From: Serinus canaria
Taxonomy: Eukaryota > Chordata > Aves > Passeriformes > Fringillidae
DNA length: 64,000 nt
NCBI RefSeq assembly: GCF_022539315.1
Contig: NC_066314.1
Coordinates: 41,787,180-41,851,179, forward strand
Reading direction: 5' to 3'
Shown: positions 47,661 to 60,700 of the stretch, piece after piece
Position numbering within the stretch: the stretch's first letter is position 1
Layout: each line of letters starts with the position of its first letter
Notes under the pieces: generated by a model
What the model was told of the DNA's origin: nothing
What the model saw: the letters and a program-made list of their open reading frames with translations, nothing else
Database searches by the model: none
Made by a program: the position numbers and the translations under genes

Positions 47661-50600
47661 TCGGATCATGTGCTTGGTATAATGACTGAGATTTGTTAAG
47701 TCCTGAGACTGTAGACCTTAAGTAATTCCCAAGTTTTGTATGAATATCCATCTTTGTTCTTTTGTGAGAGAATCACATGCCAGTGTGAGAACTCATATGA
47801 TTTTGGGTGCTACTTAGAGAAGCCATCTGATATAAGGTACACTTAAAGTGCTCCACAGCAAATTCTGAGACTCCCATTAGAGCAGTATTTCTTTACACAA
47901 ACCTGAAGTGGAAGTAGCTTTGATTTTTTGATGAATAATTGAGAGACATTGAGGCTGAATATTATAATTTTTTACATTTCTGTGGGTTCTATATAGCTAT
48001 ACCTACCACCATGGCAGCTTAGTAGTTGTGAAGCTATAATGCTATCAATCACTTTTGCTGTAAAATGAATTATATTGTTTATAATGTTTATTTATTTATA
48101 ATGTTTGAAACATAAACAGGAAAACTTTTATACAAAATTTTGCCTGAGAGCATAACCTTTATAGTTAAAATATTTCTTGCAATAAAGCTGCTATAACATA
48201 AAATAATGATATTAGATCATAGGATCTCTTCTCCACAGATTAATATTTTGTTAGGTGGATCATTTCAATTTAAATAGGTCCCTGAACTTTGGGTAGATAA
48301 CCAAAATGTTAATATGACATTATAGTGGACAGGATTTATCTGTTAAGAAACACACTTATGGTGTGTTTGACTTTGAAAAAATGTATCACATTATAACTGA
48401 AATTGTTCAGAGTACAGTGGAGCATAAAAGAAAAATTATTTTGAATGAGGCACAGGCACAAGTTGACTTTCATGCTTCCTAAGGACAGAGGCTCAAGGAA
48501 AATGTGTATCATCTTTGTTGGTTTGTTCTTACCTTCTGGAGACATCTGGAAGTTCCCCAGTCATGAATTGCACTTGAGTGAACTAGATGCAAATACTATA
48601 TGGTTTAAGAAAGATGCAAAAAAAAAGAAAGGTACCTTCCCAAAACTTATTTATTGCTGACAGTGCCACCAAAGCAAAGACCATCTAGAGTTTTTCTCAT
48701 CTTAACAGTGTAATTAAGGAAAACTTTTCCCATTTTACTGTTTCATAATTGCTATACTATATCAATCCTATTTTGTCAGTAGGTTTGTTAGCAATAAATG
48801 GTTGGTGTAGGAAAAGAACAGAACTGCACAGCAGCTATATTTATAGGAAGCCAGAATTAATTTAATATGATTTATTCTATTCAGAGTAAAAATTAATATC
48901 TAACAGAAACAGCTAAGAACCTCTCTTGAGTGGACAAAAATCTTCATTTACTTCCACTGCACCCACAGTGATTTCCCACTCTGCTGCCTAAAAGCTCATT
49001 CTTCACAGATAATAATAAACATCATGGACTAAATGATGACTGCAGCTCCTCTGCTAGAATCACAAGCCATCACTTATGTTCCAGTCAGTGCTGTTCTTCT
49101 TCCAGAGTGCACTCTGCATTACCAGACCCTCTGCTTGAGCGCTGGCTTCAGTCACCATCAAACTCACTAAAAGTAAAGATGTAAACGTTTTCCAAGCAGT
49201 TGTCGAACACCTAATAAACCTGAGTGTTATCCTTGTTCTTCAGTTAGTCACTGCCTACTTACCATTAGGAAAAAAGGGACTTTGACCTCTAAAATAGAAT
49301 TTCAGGGACGATCTCATCCAGAACATCTGAAAAATGTGTCAGCTAGAGCCATTAACCAATTTAACCTTTACTGTGTTTCATACTTAACAGCAAAAACAAT
49401 TCCCTCTATCTGTGTCCTAAGGGTATGGGAGAGATACTGATATAATTTACAATGTATTCTGGTAGATAAGGTTTCATTTTCATCTTTGGCATTTGAAGAT
49501 GCAAGTCTAATGACACCGTATAAAAATGACACTCTCTTCTAATTTGTTAATGCAAAAGGTGAATGATTATGAACTTCTGAAAGTAGTCAATTCATCTGCC
49601 ATTAGTAGAAAATATTGGCTTGACTTCGTAATAAATAGGTGGTTAAGTCCTGGAGTATTAACAAAATAGTTTTAGGATCTAAGAAAATCTAGAGGTTATT
49701 TGAAAGACTTGTGCATTTTTCCCCCCAGAATGGATTGGAGAAACTTTTCATGTGTGATATGTTAGTTCTCCAATAGTTTAAAATGCCTGTATATCCTGAC
49801 ATACCATTTGGAGAACTTCTCAGACCTATGGTTGGAAGGCATCCATTTTAAAAGTTAATGTTAATAAAGGCTTGGTTATGAGTGAGTGGAAAACATGCCT
49901 GATTTACAACCCAGAATATCCCCTTAATCTAGACAACTTGGGTGCTGTGTCCATGTCACTGAAAAGGTACCTCCTTCATTGATTATTCTCTACTCTCTTG
50001 TAATCTAAGAAATAGTTTGCCATAGAGACAATAAGCTTTCCATGATAAATGCAACAGGGAAATGTTTAAGTTCCAAATCTCTTTGTCTTTCTGGTGATGC
50101 CAGGCACACACCAGCCATGTAACAAGATTTAGTATCATGCCATGCAGCAGAATGGGAGTCACTCATGGCAGCCTTGGGGCTGTCCTGTCAGACCTTGAGC
50201 AGAGCCCTGAGAGGCTGTGTCTACCTTCTTGCATGAAGCCTAAGCACCAGAAACACTGGATGTTATGTTTCTGTCTCAAGTAATTAATTAATGAAGGGAG
50301 AAATAATTAATGATGAATGTAACAGAAGTACAGTGTAGGTACTGAGGTTAACAAGTTTATCTTATTTCTCACCATCCATTATCTGTACATCTCTGTTATT
50401 AAGTGGATAAATTGCCTAATCAAGAATTGGGCAAGTATAATCCAAAGCCTCTGACTCCTGCAGTATTCCAGCTACATTTTTGGCAATGTGAAAGATGTGT
50501 GGTAAGTCATCAAAGTGATTGCTGGAACAAGTGTTGCAGGTAGCAACAAAAGATCCATTCCCCAGGAATAATTTTGTCTTTAGGACTCCCCATTATTAAG

Positions 50601-51443
50601 TGGGAATACTGTCTAAAGAACAGAAAAATAATTATGTTTTTCTAGTTCAATCTGGATGCTGATGCTATTCTTGTCAAAGTGGATGCGAAAAAATCCATTT
50701 CATAGGCAGACTTCAGCATGACTTCAGTTTCTGTTCAAGTGTTGGAAGAAGGTGCTTAGGATACCTTAGGAAAAAAATTAGCAACTCAGTGAACCAGGTT
50801 CAGAACCTGGAGGAAAAGAAATCATTCTTACTTCCACTTAAAAAAAAAAATTAAAGAAAACAAAATCTTTCCTGTTATTAAAAACAAATTTGCCAGGAGC
50901 ATCTGGACTTTCCAAATGTTTAGCATGTGGATGACTCACCAGCTTTATGCTAAGATATTATGCTGTTATTTCAAAACTGAAATACCAGCTTTGACATTTT
51001 TACATGTTGTACAGAGATCCATAGTCTTTCTCCTTATTATATATTATTTCAGCTTTTAAAAATCTAGAAAGAATCTTGGATGAAATGTGATGCTGATTTT
51101 GAATCTCTTATAAAATGATTTTTCTCTGACAAATGATTTATTAGAGGAATTGTATTTTTAAAAGCCTTTATTTTTCTTGCTTGGCCAGACTCTCATTTTA
51201 GATGAATAATACCTGTTGCAGAAAATGGAATCAAAGAAGTTTTCTATTGAGCTCAGGACTTAGAATGAACCAAAGGCTTTCCTGAGCTGGGCCAATTCAG
51301 ATGGTCTTTCTAGAACTTCTCTGATCATTGCTAGAAGGCAATTCGAAATGCAGCTCTTCCACCACTGGCCAACAAGTCTTAACTGCCCAGAAACATAATT
51401 TTTAGAGAAGGTGGAGGAAAGGAAAGATTAAAAAATCTTTTTA

Positions 51444-51476
<33 letters not shown>
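51444..51476. repeat. (TG)n(TA)n microsatellite
   Basis: About six TG units pass directly into about ten TA units. It is a compound dinucleotide repeat, a candidate length polymorphism. Confidence 0.95.
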
Positions 51477-52587
51477 GCATACTTTGCCCTCCTTAAAGTA
51501 TTTACATCTGCAGGGCTTCATTTTGGCTTCTGTAACTGAATTTAATTTTTGTGCATAAGGAATTATATGTGCTCAAATAAATATATATATACTAAATGCC
51601 TCAGTTTGGTCATGCAAATTGACTTGGAGTAAAATAAACTAGGAGTCTTCTTGCATGGCTAGAACCAGGAAGATTAAAATAACCTGAGCCAAGGAAGGGA
51701 AAGTGCATTGCTGAGGCACATCTATTGCTTGTGATTTTTGTTACAATTAAGCATGGAGTTTCATACAAAACAAATGAAAAACTTGGTCCTCAGAGGTTTC
51801 CAGATCTTCAGATAAGGGTGATCTTTTGGCTAGTGTAATACAAAGAGCAAGGCTGACCTATCTTCTGCAGCATCTAGGATCTTTAGGTTAACTCAGACTG
51901 ACGAGAAGACGATCTCAGGATGAAGAAGGAAATAGGTATACAAGGCTTCTCTATCTCCCTGCTCTAGTGCTCAGGATGTGCTATAAAATGTGTGTATAGT
52001 TACAGAATTCAGAGAATGATTTTAAATGTATGGAGACGTACATCACAAATACAGGAATTCAGCTCTCTGTGTACATAAAATAAGAAGCTCTGAAATTGCT
52101 CTGCACTATTTTTCATGATAAGTTTGTGTCTTTCTTTAGCTACATTGGCTTGTTAATTTTACATTTCTCTGTATTGTCTCCAAAGAGAAGGAAGGCTACT
52201 TTTACCATAGCTGTATTTGGATCTAGTTCAGATTTCAAATGATTTCTATTTCTTTTATTAAGAGCCATGACTGTGGCAGCAAGATCCAAGAGTACAGAGC
52301 CTATCTAGCAACTGTCATATTATATTTTTTTGTCCTCTCACAGAAGTTGTTCTCAATTCAGGCACTGAAACACAGGTATCTACAGGTCTGAATAAAAGAG
52401 GTGGAGGTAGGAGAAGAGACAGAAGTCCTCTGAAAAAAGTTGCACCATTTACTGGCAGTGTCCCATCAAAGCAAACTAGAACTATTTAGCTACGCTTTTA
52501 TGTCATAACTGGCCAGGACATGCAGATGTAACAATTGTAACTTTATAATCTCCCTGTCTGTGGTTATTGCTATTTTCCTGTGGCTCT

Positions 52588-52592
52588 GTAAA
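52588..52592. repeat. Target-site duplication, left copy (GTAAA)
   Basis: GTAAA immediately precedes the LTR's first TG. The identical sequence follows the terminal CA at 53111-53115. Confidence 0.85.
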
Positions 52593-53110
52593 TGTTGTGG
52601 TTTAAGCCAGCTAGCAACTAATTCCCAAACAGCCACTCAGTCACTGCACTCCCCAGTGGGATGGTGGAGAGAACTGGAAGGGCAAACCTCAGAAAATGTG
52701 TGGATTGAGATAAAGATAGTTTAATGGGGCAGAAGAGGAAGAAGATAATAATATTGATAAAATTACTAATGATAGTAATATACAGAACTAGTGATGCACA
52801 AGGCAATTGCTCACCACCTGCTGACCTGCCAGTTCCCAAGCAGCAGTGGCCCTCAGCCAGCTTTCCCCCCATTTCCATGGTGAGCATGATGCCACAGGCT
52901 ATGGAATATCCCTCTGCCCAGTTTGGGTCACCTGTCCTGGCCATGTCCCCTCCCAGATTCTGTGCCACTCCAGCCTTCTCACTGGCAGGGCATGAGAAAA
53001 TGAAAAGTCCTTGACTTAGTCTAAACACTGCTTGGGAACTAAATAAACATGCTAAATCCAAATCACCACACTATACCAGCTTTATCTCTATTCCAAACAA
53101 AACCATGGCA
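52593..53110 (-). mobile_element. Complete avian ERV solo LTR with 5-bp target-site duplication
   Basis: The plus strand starts TGTTGTGGTTTAAGCCAGCT and ends CCAAACAAAACCATGGCA. It is flanked by an exact 5-bp direct repeat GTAAA at 52588-52592 and 53111-53115. TG...CA termini and a 5-bp duplication are hallmarks of retroviral integration. Internally it shares blocks with the copy at 34.2 kb: CAGTGGGATGGTGGAGAGAA, GAGATAAAGATAGTTTAATG, CAATTGCTCACCACCTGCTG, CAGTTTGGGTCACCTGTCCT, CTGGCAGGGCATGAGAAAAT and AAAGTCCTTGACTTAGTCTA. It is 518 bp with no internal viral genes, so it is a solo LTR left by recombination between two LTRs. The expected TATA box region is replaced by CATTTCCATGG, so its promoter is probably dead. 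The sense strand is minus. Class III (ERVL-like) fits the 5-bp duplication, but assignment is tentative. Confidence 0.95.
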
Positions 53111-53115
53111 GTAAA
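53111..53115. repeat. Target-site duplication, right copy (GTAAA)
   Basis: GTAAA directly follows the LTR terminal CA and matches the left copy exactly. Confidence 0.85.
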
Positions 53116-56100
53116 TAACATAATTGAGTATCTGAGGGACAACTGTCCCTTTCCTGAGGAGCAGACTGCCTTTCTTGAGCCCTGAAAATCCCTTTGCCTT
53201 CCCTGCTTCTATGCCTGCTATCCATTGCATGCCATTGGGTATACAGTTCCCTCTCAGTAGCTAATGAGACTTAAATAAACATACTGAGAGACGAACATGG
53301 CCTCTAGAGTTTAATAAATGATGCTGATTCTGGTTTCAATTACACTGGTGTAAATCTGGAACATCACCACTGCTTACAGTTGAATTAGTCTAGATTTATA
53401 TCACAGCTGAATTTAGTCCATAGATTTCATCTTTTTAACCCACTGGAATTTTATCACTGTGATTTAAGCCTTTTAAAATGACAAATATAAAGATAATTCA
53501 ATCGTTCAGGTTGTATACCTATTTTTTTTCACATCTCTTTGCATACTGGAGTTCTATTTATATTTTTATGTTTTTAAGCTTTACTCTTCCAATAATCAAG
53601 CAACTGATAACATTGTACTGATAACTGATACCATTGCATATTATAATTAGAATATATATTTTTTACTTTGTCCTTTGAGTCTGCCCTTGAATTTTTGTGC
53701 TTTTGGCTATAAGTAATGTATAGCCAAAGGTTTTAAGCACAATTTGACGTCCTGTTCAGGATTAAAATGAAGTGATTTGATGGATGGAAGAAACATAATG
53801 CATCTTAAACTAGTCAAGAGAACAAAGTACTGTTTTGTTCTAAAAAGCAAGCAGGGCCATCTATTCTATGATCACATCACCAGTGTTATAATGAATAATG
53901 TGCTCAAAATCTGCCAAAAATCAAAGGTGAGTCAATGGAAAAAAATGTTGAGAGGGACATGCAGCCAGGGAACTCACAGGCAGCACAGACCTTGAGTCCA
54001 GCAACTTTTACCACAGTCCTCCCTTTAGGTACAAATGAGTAGCTCTCTTTTAAGTTCTTCTTAGCTCAGACAGAGTATGATCAGCCATAATTACACAAAT
54101 TATAAGGAGGCAAATTTCTATGCATTCTAATTCTAAGATGGAAATGCCAAACATTCATGAAATGTCATGATTTTAATCTTTGAAGCAGATTCAGCTCAGT
54201 AATGTTAGAATTTCGCAAAAAAGAGGAATATAAATTGATGTAGTAAAGGTATTAGTGAGCAGGAATCTTGGATTGTAGGATTCTTGTGAACATAAAATAT
54301 GAAGACAATCTAAACTGACTGGGTTAAATGCAATTGCCAGTCTTGATGAAGCCATGATCTTCAGTAATGCTGAGGACAGGAATCCATAGATCTCATAACA
54401 GTTGCCCATATCTTCTTGTTATAATAAGAAAATGTGTGTAGGAAGGGGGAGGGGGAAGAAGATATAAAAACCTGTGCAACAGAAGCCATTTAAAAGGCAA
54501 GATTTGCCAACTATCGTTACCATAGTTACCTTGCATTATAATTATAGGAGAAAGATCTGTGGTGGACTTATTTAACTATGTGTGGGATGTATTGGTGATT
54601 GGATGATGACCCTTGTTCTCTGAAATAAAGATGAGACATAGCCTCTCCCAGTGCACCAGGCTAATGGAAATGAAATATCATACTCATTAAATATATCAAC
54701 CTGTCAGTGCAACAATTAAAAATTATATTTATTTCAAGATAGCTGGTCACATATCCTGGAGATGCAGAATTGAAAGTTTCTTAAAAACAGGAGAAAGAAG
54801 GTTAGCTGAGTTCTTTAGTGTTAATTTTTAAACCCACTGGGTCAGGATGTGTGCTTCTAGAGAGCTGATACACACTTCTATTGAAGAATTAAAGTACACT
54901 GACAAGTCTAGATTAACTGTGAGTACTGGAGTCTGCTTGTTAAAGCTGTATATGTAAGAAACTGGTTCTTTGTTCTTCCTGTTTGTAAACTGATCATTCT
55001 TGAGACATGCATGCTCTTGTTCTATACCTCACCACTTTGTGCTGTTTGTTTGTTGTTTGGTTTTTTGTTTGTTTGTTGTTTTTTGCTAATTTTGGAAAAA
55101 AAGGTAATTGGGTGTTTTTCAGAACAAATTTAACAGTGTAGGGGAGCACACATTCTCTAGTGATCTTGTCTTTTCATACTGGCCCAGATTTGGTGTAAGG
55201 CATAGAAGATGCAGAAACTCTGGCATTACCATCCCATATGGCATTGAAACTCCTCTTTGGATCCTTGTGCCTGGTACAGCTATGGAACAGCTGCAGATTA
55301 TTTGCCTTGCCATTGTTCTGCCATTTGTCCTGGGGACAGTGAAATACAGGACTGCACAAGGCAAAGGTACATGCTAACTCACCTGCCTAGGAACTGCTAC
55401 TCAAAGAATCACAAAGAAGCAAACATTTGGAACCTAAAAATGTACAGTATCAAGTCTTTAATCCTTCACAATTGGCTACCTCCTCAAGATGACCTTTTTT
55501 TCCCCTTTTCCTCATACATACTATTGTGAAAACCCAACAGCTGAAAAAAATGTAAAACCAGTACTTAGTTGAAAGAGAGATTGTTTTGTAGCCTGGTGGA
55601 TTTTGAGTCACAGCTGCATTGGCCTTTTCAGATGCTTAGATATGTTTGTTGTGGCCAAACAACTGATCTTGCTGTAAGGTGACTAACTTGGGACCTGCTA
55701 ACATCATCATCATGACAGCTCAAGCTAACTGCCCTTGTATTTGTCTACTTCTGGGGCATATTTTGCAGCCTCCTTTGGGCTAGTGGCTGCCTCTTCTACT
55801 ACTTAGATTAGGACCTAAAATAAAATTTAAAATAACACTAGGTGTGTCTGCAAGGATTGGAATGCACCCCTGCAAATGTAAATATAAAATACTCGGTACC
55901 ATGTTATGATTCATGCTTAACTTTCTACTAGTTTGGCATTTTCTATGGCAATATTACTACTTATCTTTTTTGATCTCTTTGTTGCCCACAACTTTGTCCT
56001 GAGAAAAATCAATCTGCCTGGTCTCCTGTTTTTCTAGCATGGTTTTTGCTGTTTTTATCACCCAAATCATGGCATACCTGCGAAGAAAAGAAACACTCTA

Positions 56101-57660
56101 GCAGCCCTCTATAGAGAGAAAAACTAGTTTACATAAGGTTTCCATAGGGCTATCTAGGGCATTGAACACTTACCACTCCCTGCTTGATTGGTTTTTAGAC
56201 CCTCATCATGGCTACAGGGGAGGACCTGTCACAGTGTCAACAGTTCTGCCACCTCCCTCTTCTGAGTTTCTCTTTTATTCTGTTATAATTCTAGCCCGGT
56301 TCCAAATTTTATTTAACTCTACATTAAAGATGCCCTGAAATATTAAAAAATCCCCATTGTGAAACATTTTGCTTCTGTCCAACTAAATTTTTGCATGGCA
56401 GAAAAAGTCTGGACACAATCCATTTTGCATCTGTTATTTGTTTTCTGCTCTGCCACTGACACAGAGATATCAATCTTTTAGGTTGTTGTACTTTTAGAAC
56501 ATATTTTTAAGTTACTGTAAATTGGAGTGACTTTCGATTGTGCTGGGCTGTGGCCAGACAACATCTGACCTGTAATTTGCATGTTCTCTGTGTACTGAAC
56601 ATTCACTCACCCTACACCTAGAATGAAATACAGAAGTAGGAAGAAAGCAGTCTGGTATTTTTCTTACTGTGCAAAACAATTTTTATACCACTCACATACT
56701 GCTTTGTCAAAGAAACCAGTAAATCTATTTCAGGTCAGCATTTTAATCTTTTTTTTTTTTCTTTGTGATGAAGGCATAAAGGTGCAATACTTCATGGCAG
56801 TGAAAAAATATATTGATGGAAATTATTTTTATGGTTCTCACAATCCTTATTAGTCTCCATAACATGATAAAGTAATTCAGAGAAGGAATCCATGGCACCC
56901 TCACTGTACTTCCCAGTTTCTATCCTTTCTTTGCGGGCTGACATTTATTTCTTGGAGATATTAACTAAAAACTGGAAAGACACAAATATTCCATATTTCC
57001 TGCATGACCATGGAGTCTACAGAATCTCTGAAGTCACTTGACACTATTTCTGCAATCTTCTGCAGAACTTAACAGCCTGAATATGTGCAAAAATATCTGT
57101 TAGTTAATTTTCAGTGGGGGAGGCTGTAGCTTTTGACTGGTGCTCCACATTCATGAATGACTAAATTTAAGTCTGATAAACCTTTTGTCCAGGTAATCAG
57201 CCATGATAGAGGGTGGGGAACATTTAGTCTTTCATTTTGGGTAGCCTCCATTTTACTCAACAGAAGTGGTAACTATCACAGATTATTCTGTGCTAAGTGT
57301 AAGGCTGTTAAGATGGAACTGCAGACTGTCTTCATTTTGAAGAGGGTTTTCCTTTTTTATCCATAGCAGTAGTGCAGTAATGAACATGAATAATTTATTA
57401 TTGCTGTAAAACCAGATGCCAAACTGTTGCACAAGAAAATAGTTTGCTTATGCAAGGGAGATAATAGGGCCTTAAACTCATTTTGCACATATTAATATTG
57501 CCTAATATTAATCTCCTAACACGGACCAAAGGCTGGGGTTGCAGCCCATTGAACACGTGGAGAGGCACATGCACAATGTATCTTGCTGATACAATTGTGG
57601 TCAAAAACCTCACACTGAAAAGAAATCAGCCTCACTAAGTTCTCTGATTTAAGGAATCAG
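53116..57660. other. Anonymous non-coding stretch
   Basis: No gene is recognised. A T/G-rich patch lies at 55042-55085. Frames of 89-90 codons at 55108-55377 and 55257-55529 (plus strand), with an 81-codon minus-strand frame over the same place, carry no known motif. Confidence 0.65.
55042..55085. repeat. T/G-rich low-complexity patch
   Basis: TTTGTTTGTTG and TTTTTTG units over about 44 bases. Confidence 0.9.
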
Positions 57661-57732
<72 letters not shown>

Positions 57733-57733
57733 T
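57661..57733. repeat. (TTTA)n microsatellite, about 18 units
   Basis: An uninterrupted TTTA tetranucleotide array of about 73 bases. It is the longest perfect microsatellite in the window and therefore the most likely to vary in length between individuals. Confidence 0.98.
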
Positions 57734-60700
57734 GAATCTCTTAAAATGCATTTTCAGGATTTTATCCAGCAAATCCATACTGGGTGAGAAAAGCATAGTA
57801 GTTCATTGGTCTACTCTGTGGGAACTATTGAACAGAATTTGCAAGCCTAGAGTCTTAAATTTGAAACCTCTCTGTGGGCATGACAATGTCAAATTGCCGT
57901 TGTCCAAGGAGAGAGAGTTCAGTGAGGTGAGCCTATGTCAAACATTTGGCACCCTGAATCTCAGTAAGATTTCAATCTTTTTACACTCTCTGTCTTGTAT
58001 TTTACTCCTACATCTGCAGTTTTGAATATTCAAGAACTAGCTGAGAGAGGGAGTACATTATTTTGGGCTACTGGTATTTAGTTAGAAGTTGTCAATCAGC
58101 CCACAGTCAGTGTGCAGTGAAGAATAAACACTGCCACAATCTGAAAAAAAACACTCATTACTGTTGATACAAAATTAATTATACAAAATAATCCCAAATT
58201 AATTGTTAATAGTTCTCAGATTGTGTATTAAATTTTGGTTCATGTTGACTTCCTCACAGGGTTCTGCAGTAGGGTAAGTAGAATTACACATGGTGTTTCG
58301 GTAAAAATTACTTCCCACAAACTCACTTTTCTTACAGTTTCCTCAAGGTCAGTAGCAATTTGCCTGCAGTGAATTAAAAAAATGCAATTTTGTTTTGCTT
58401 TTTCTGTATCCTTCACATAATTGTATTTAGCCTTAACACTCCAAAGCTGCTACTCATACGAAACAGGAACATCTGCACATGCTCAGTCTCTTGTCAACAA
58501 AATAAACTCAACCTTCAGAAACTGCTCAAAGAAAACTGTAAAAATTCACACATATCCAGTAGCTCTTATGGTATCATCAGCTCTGGAAGAAATAGAAGAA
58601 AATTTATAGATTACTTCTAAACAAATTAGAATTTCCCAAAGAACTGGAGGTATGAAGATGCTTATACAAAAACTTGGGAATTAAATTTTTAAAGCAGTGT
58701 CATTGCCAAGTTGTTGAGAGTTGGATAGAATATTACCTTCTCTGTTTTAACAAGGAAAGGTGATTTTTCTGAAGGTTAGATGTCACAGTGACTTCAGCTA
58801 AGCTGATGGCTGAAGTTTGGCCTGAGGATTGTTGGTCTGGTGCCATGTTGATGTGGTGGCCACCTGTTTGATTGGTTTTTTGGCACTGTGATGGAATTGC
58901 TTGTAAGAAACCGTGCTGAACTGCTGAGAGGTAAGTGGAATGCTTTAAAACTGGAAATTACTAGATTATCAAGATAGAAAAAGTTCCATAAAATACATTT
59001 CTTTTGAGAAAAGGGTTTGCTAAGAGGGCAGCTCTTATCCAGTGTGAAATTTCTATTCAGAAAGAGAAGAGGTATATACAGAACTCTATAAAATACAAAC
59101 ATCTGTAAATACAGATGCCTCTCAGGGTGCTGTAATATCTCTTTTAGCTGGCTACTTTTCTGAAGAATCCTGGGTCTTGAAGAACATCATACACTGGGTA
59201 TTTTCTGGCTTGTTCTTTAAAGATGTATTATATTTTTTATGCTAATTTAGGAGAAAACAATAATGAAAATATTTTTTCCCCCAGTTCTTAATGGTTGTTG
59301 ATGCTGCTGTTCATTAGTTTTTGGCTTAGTACCTGCTTAAAATTATGATTCAAACAGTTTTTAAAAGATAATTAACATAAATTTGTTTGATAAGTTTGTT
59401 AGCTGTATGTGACACAGAACATTCTTATGCATCTGTTTGAATATTTAATTTTTCTTCTTTCAAATATAAGATTAATTTTGTAGTATGCTAGTAAAGCAAA
59501 TTATTCTACTATAATTAGTAGAAATCAGACAAAGATGCAATATCAATCTGAAAACTTTGAGCAGGTCTTTTGAGGGCAATGAGTAGTGAACAATGCACAG
59601 TCTGATGTGCATCATCCTTGTCATGGAAGATAACACTTCTAGCTAGGCAGTGAACTCTGCCAGAAGCAAACTCCCTGAAACCTAAACCCTGTGCAGAAGA
59701 GAATTCATTGCTAAGGATGAAGGTAGAGCAGCACTGTCATTACAGGTATAACTGAGGGGTGGTCCCTTGGTTTATGTTGCCATAGTGTGAAACTGGAAAT
59801 TCTGCATTCAGAGATTGTTCCATGAAGGTAAATTTCTTGTACAAATAATTTTCCTGTTGAATTGAATTATTATTGGGTATGTGCCCAAGTCAAGATTGCA
59901 TTTGGGCAGGTTTAGCTCCTTGCAGAACTTTCTGTGAATGTGTTTTAATAAGAAATCCACTTATTTCTAGTTAGTCAGACTCATGTTCTTGTACCATCCA
60001 TAACCAAAACAATTGAAGAGTGAAATAGCTGTATACTTAATGTCGAGGTTTTACTTTGACTTGTTTGTAAGATTTTAATTTTTAAGCTTTTCAGTATAAT
60101 TTTAAATGGTGACAGAGAACGTTTGTGTGGGTTTGATATTAAGGTAGATACATGCTGTTTCTAGTCATGTAACATCAGCTTCAGAAAGCAGTCCTTATGT
60201 TTTCACTGAATTTCTTCTGGACTTCCAAAATGAACCAACATAACGTGATCCTGCAGAACTGCTTGCTATGTGAAGCTTTTGTTGGCTTTACTTCACTACT
60301 TTGATATCTATTGAAATGACAAGGCACTTTTAGATCCAAACTACCATCACCTGAATTATATATCAGTATAATCATACGAAACCAACAAGGCTCCATGGAT
60401 ACAATACAAGAGCTCCTTAAATACTGAACAAAATCCCTTCACATGACCTTAGAGTTCATCTCACAATTTTTTGTTTACTTTTGTCTTCTGCATTGTGGGG
60501 GTTCTAGGCTGGTCTGTTCATTGCTGAGCCATTTTGAGCAGCACCCTTCTTCTCAGTACTAAGTTGTGTGAAAGACATAAATAGATGTAATCCTTCTCAG
60601 CCTTGCCTCTTGACAGACCTATACTTCACGAGAAGATCAATGTTTTCCACATTTTTGAAGTCACTAATCTTTACAGAACTTTCTGTACTTTGAAGGAAAG

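Larger units (their letters stand above)
47661..52592. other. Anonymous non-coding stretch
   Basis: No gene or transposon is recognised. Open frames are short (71 codons or fewer). An (TG)n(TA)n microsatellite lies at 51444-51476, and a short TA run follows near 51580. The region is AT-rich and CpG-poor. Confidence 0.7.
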
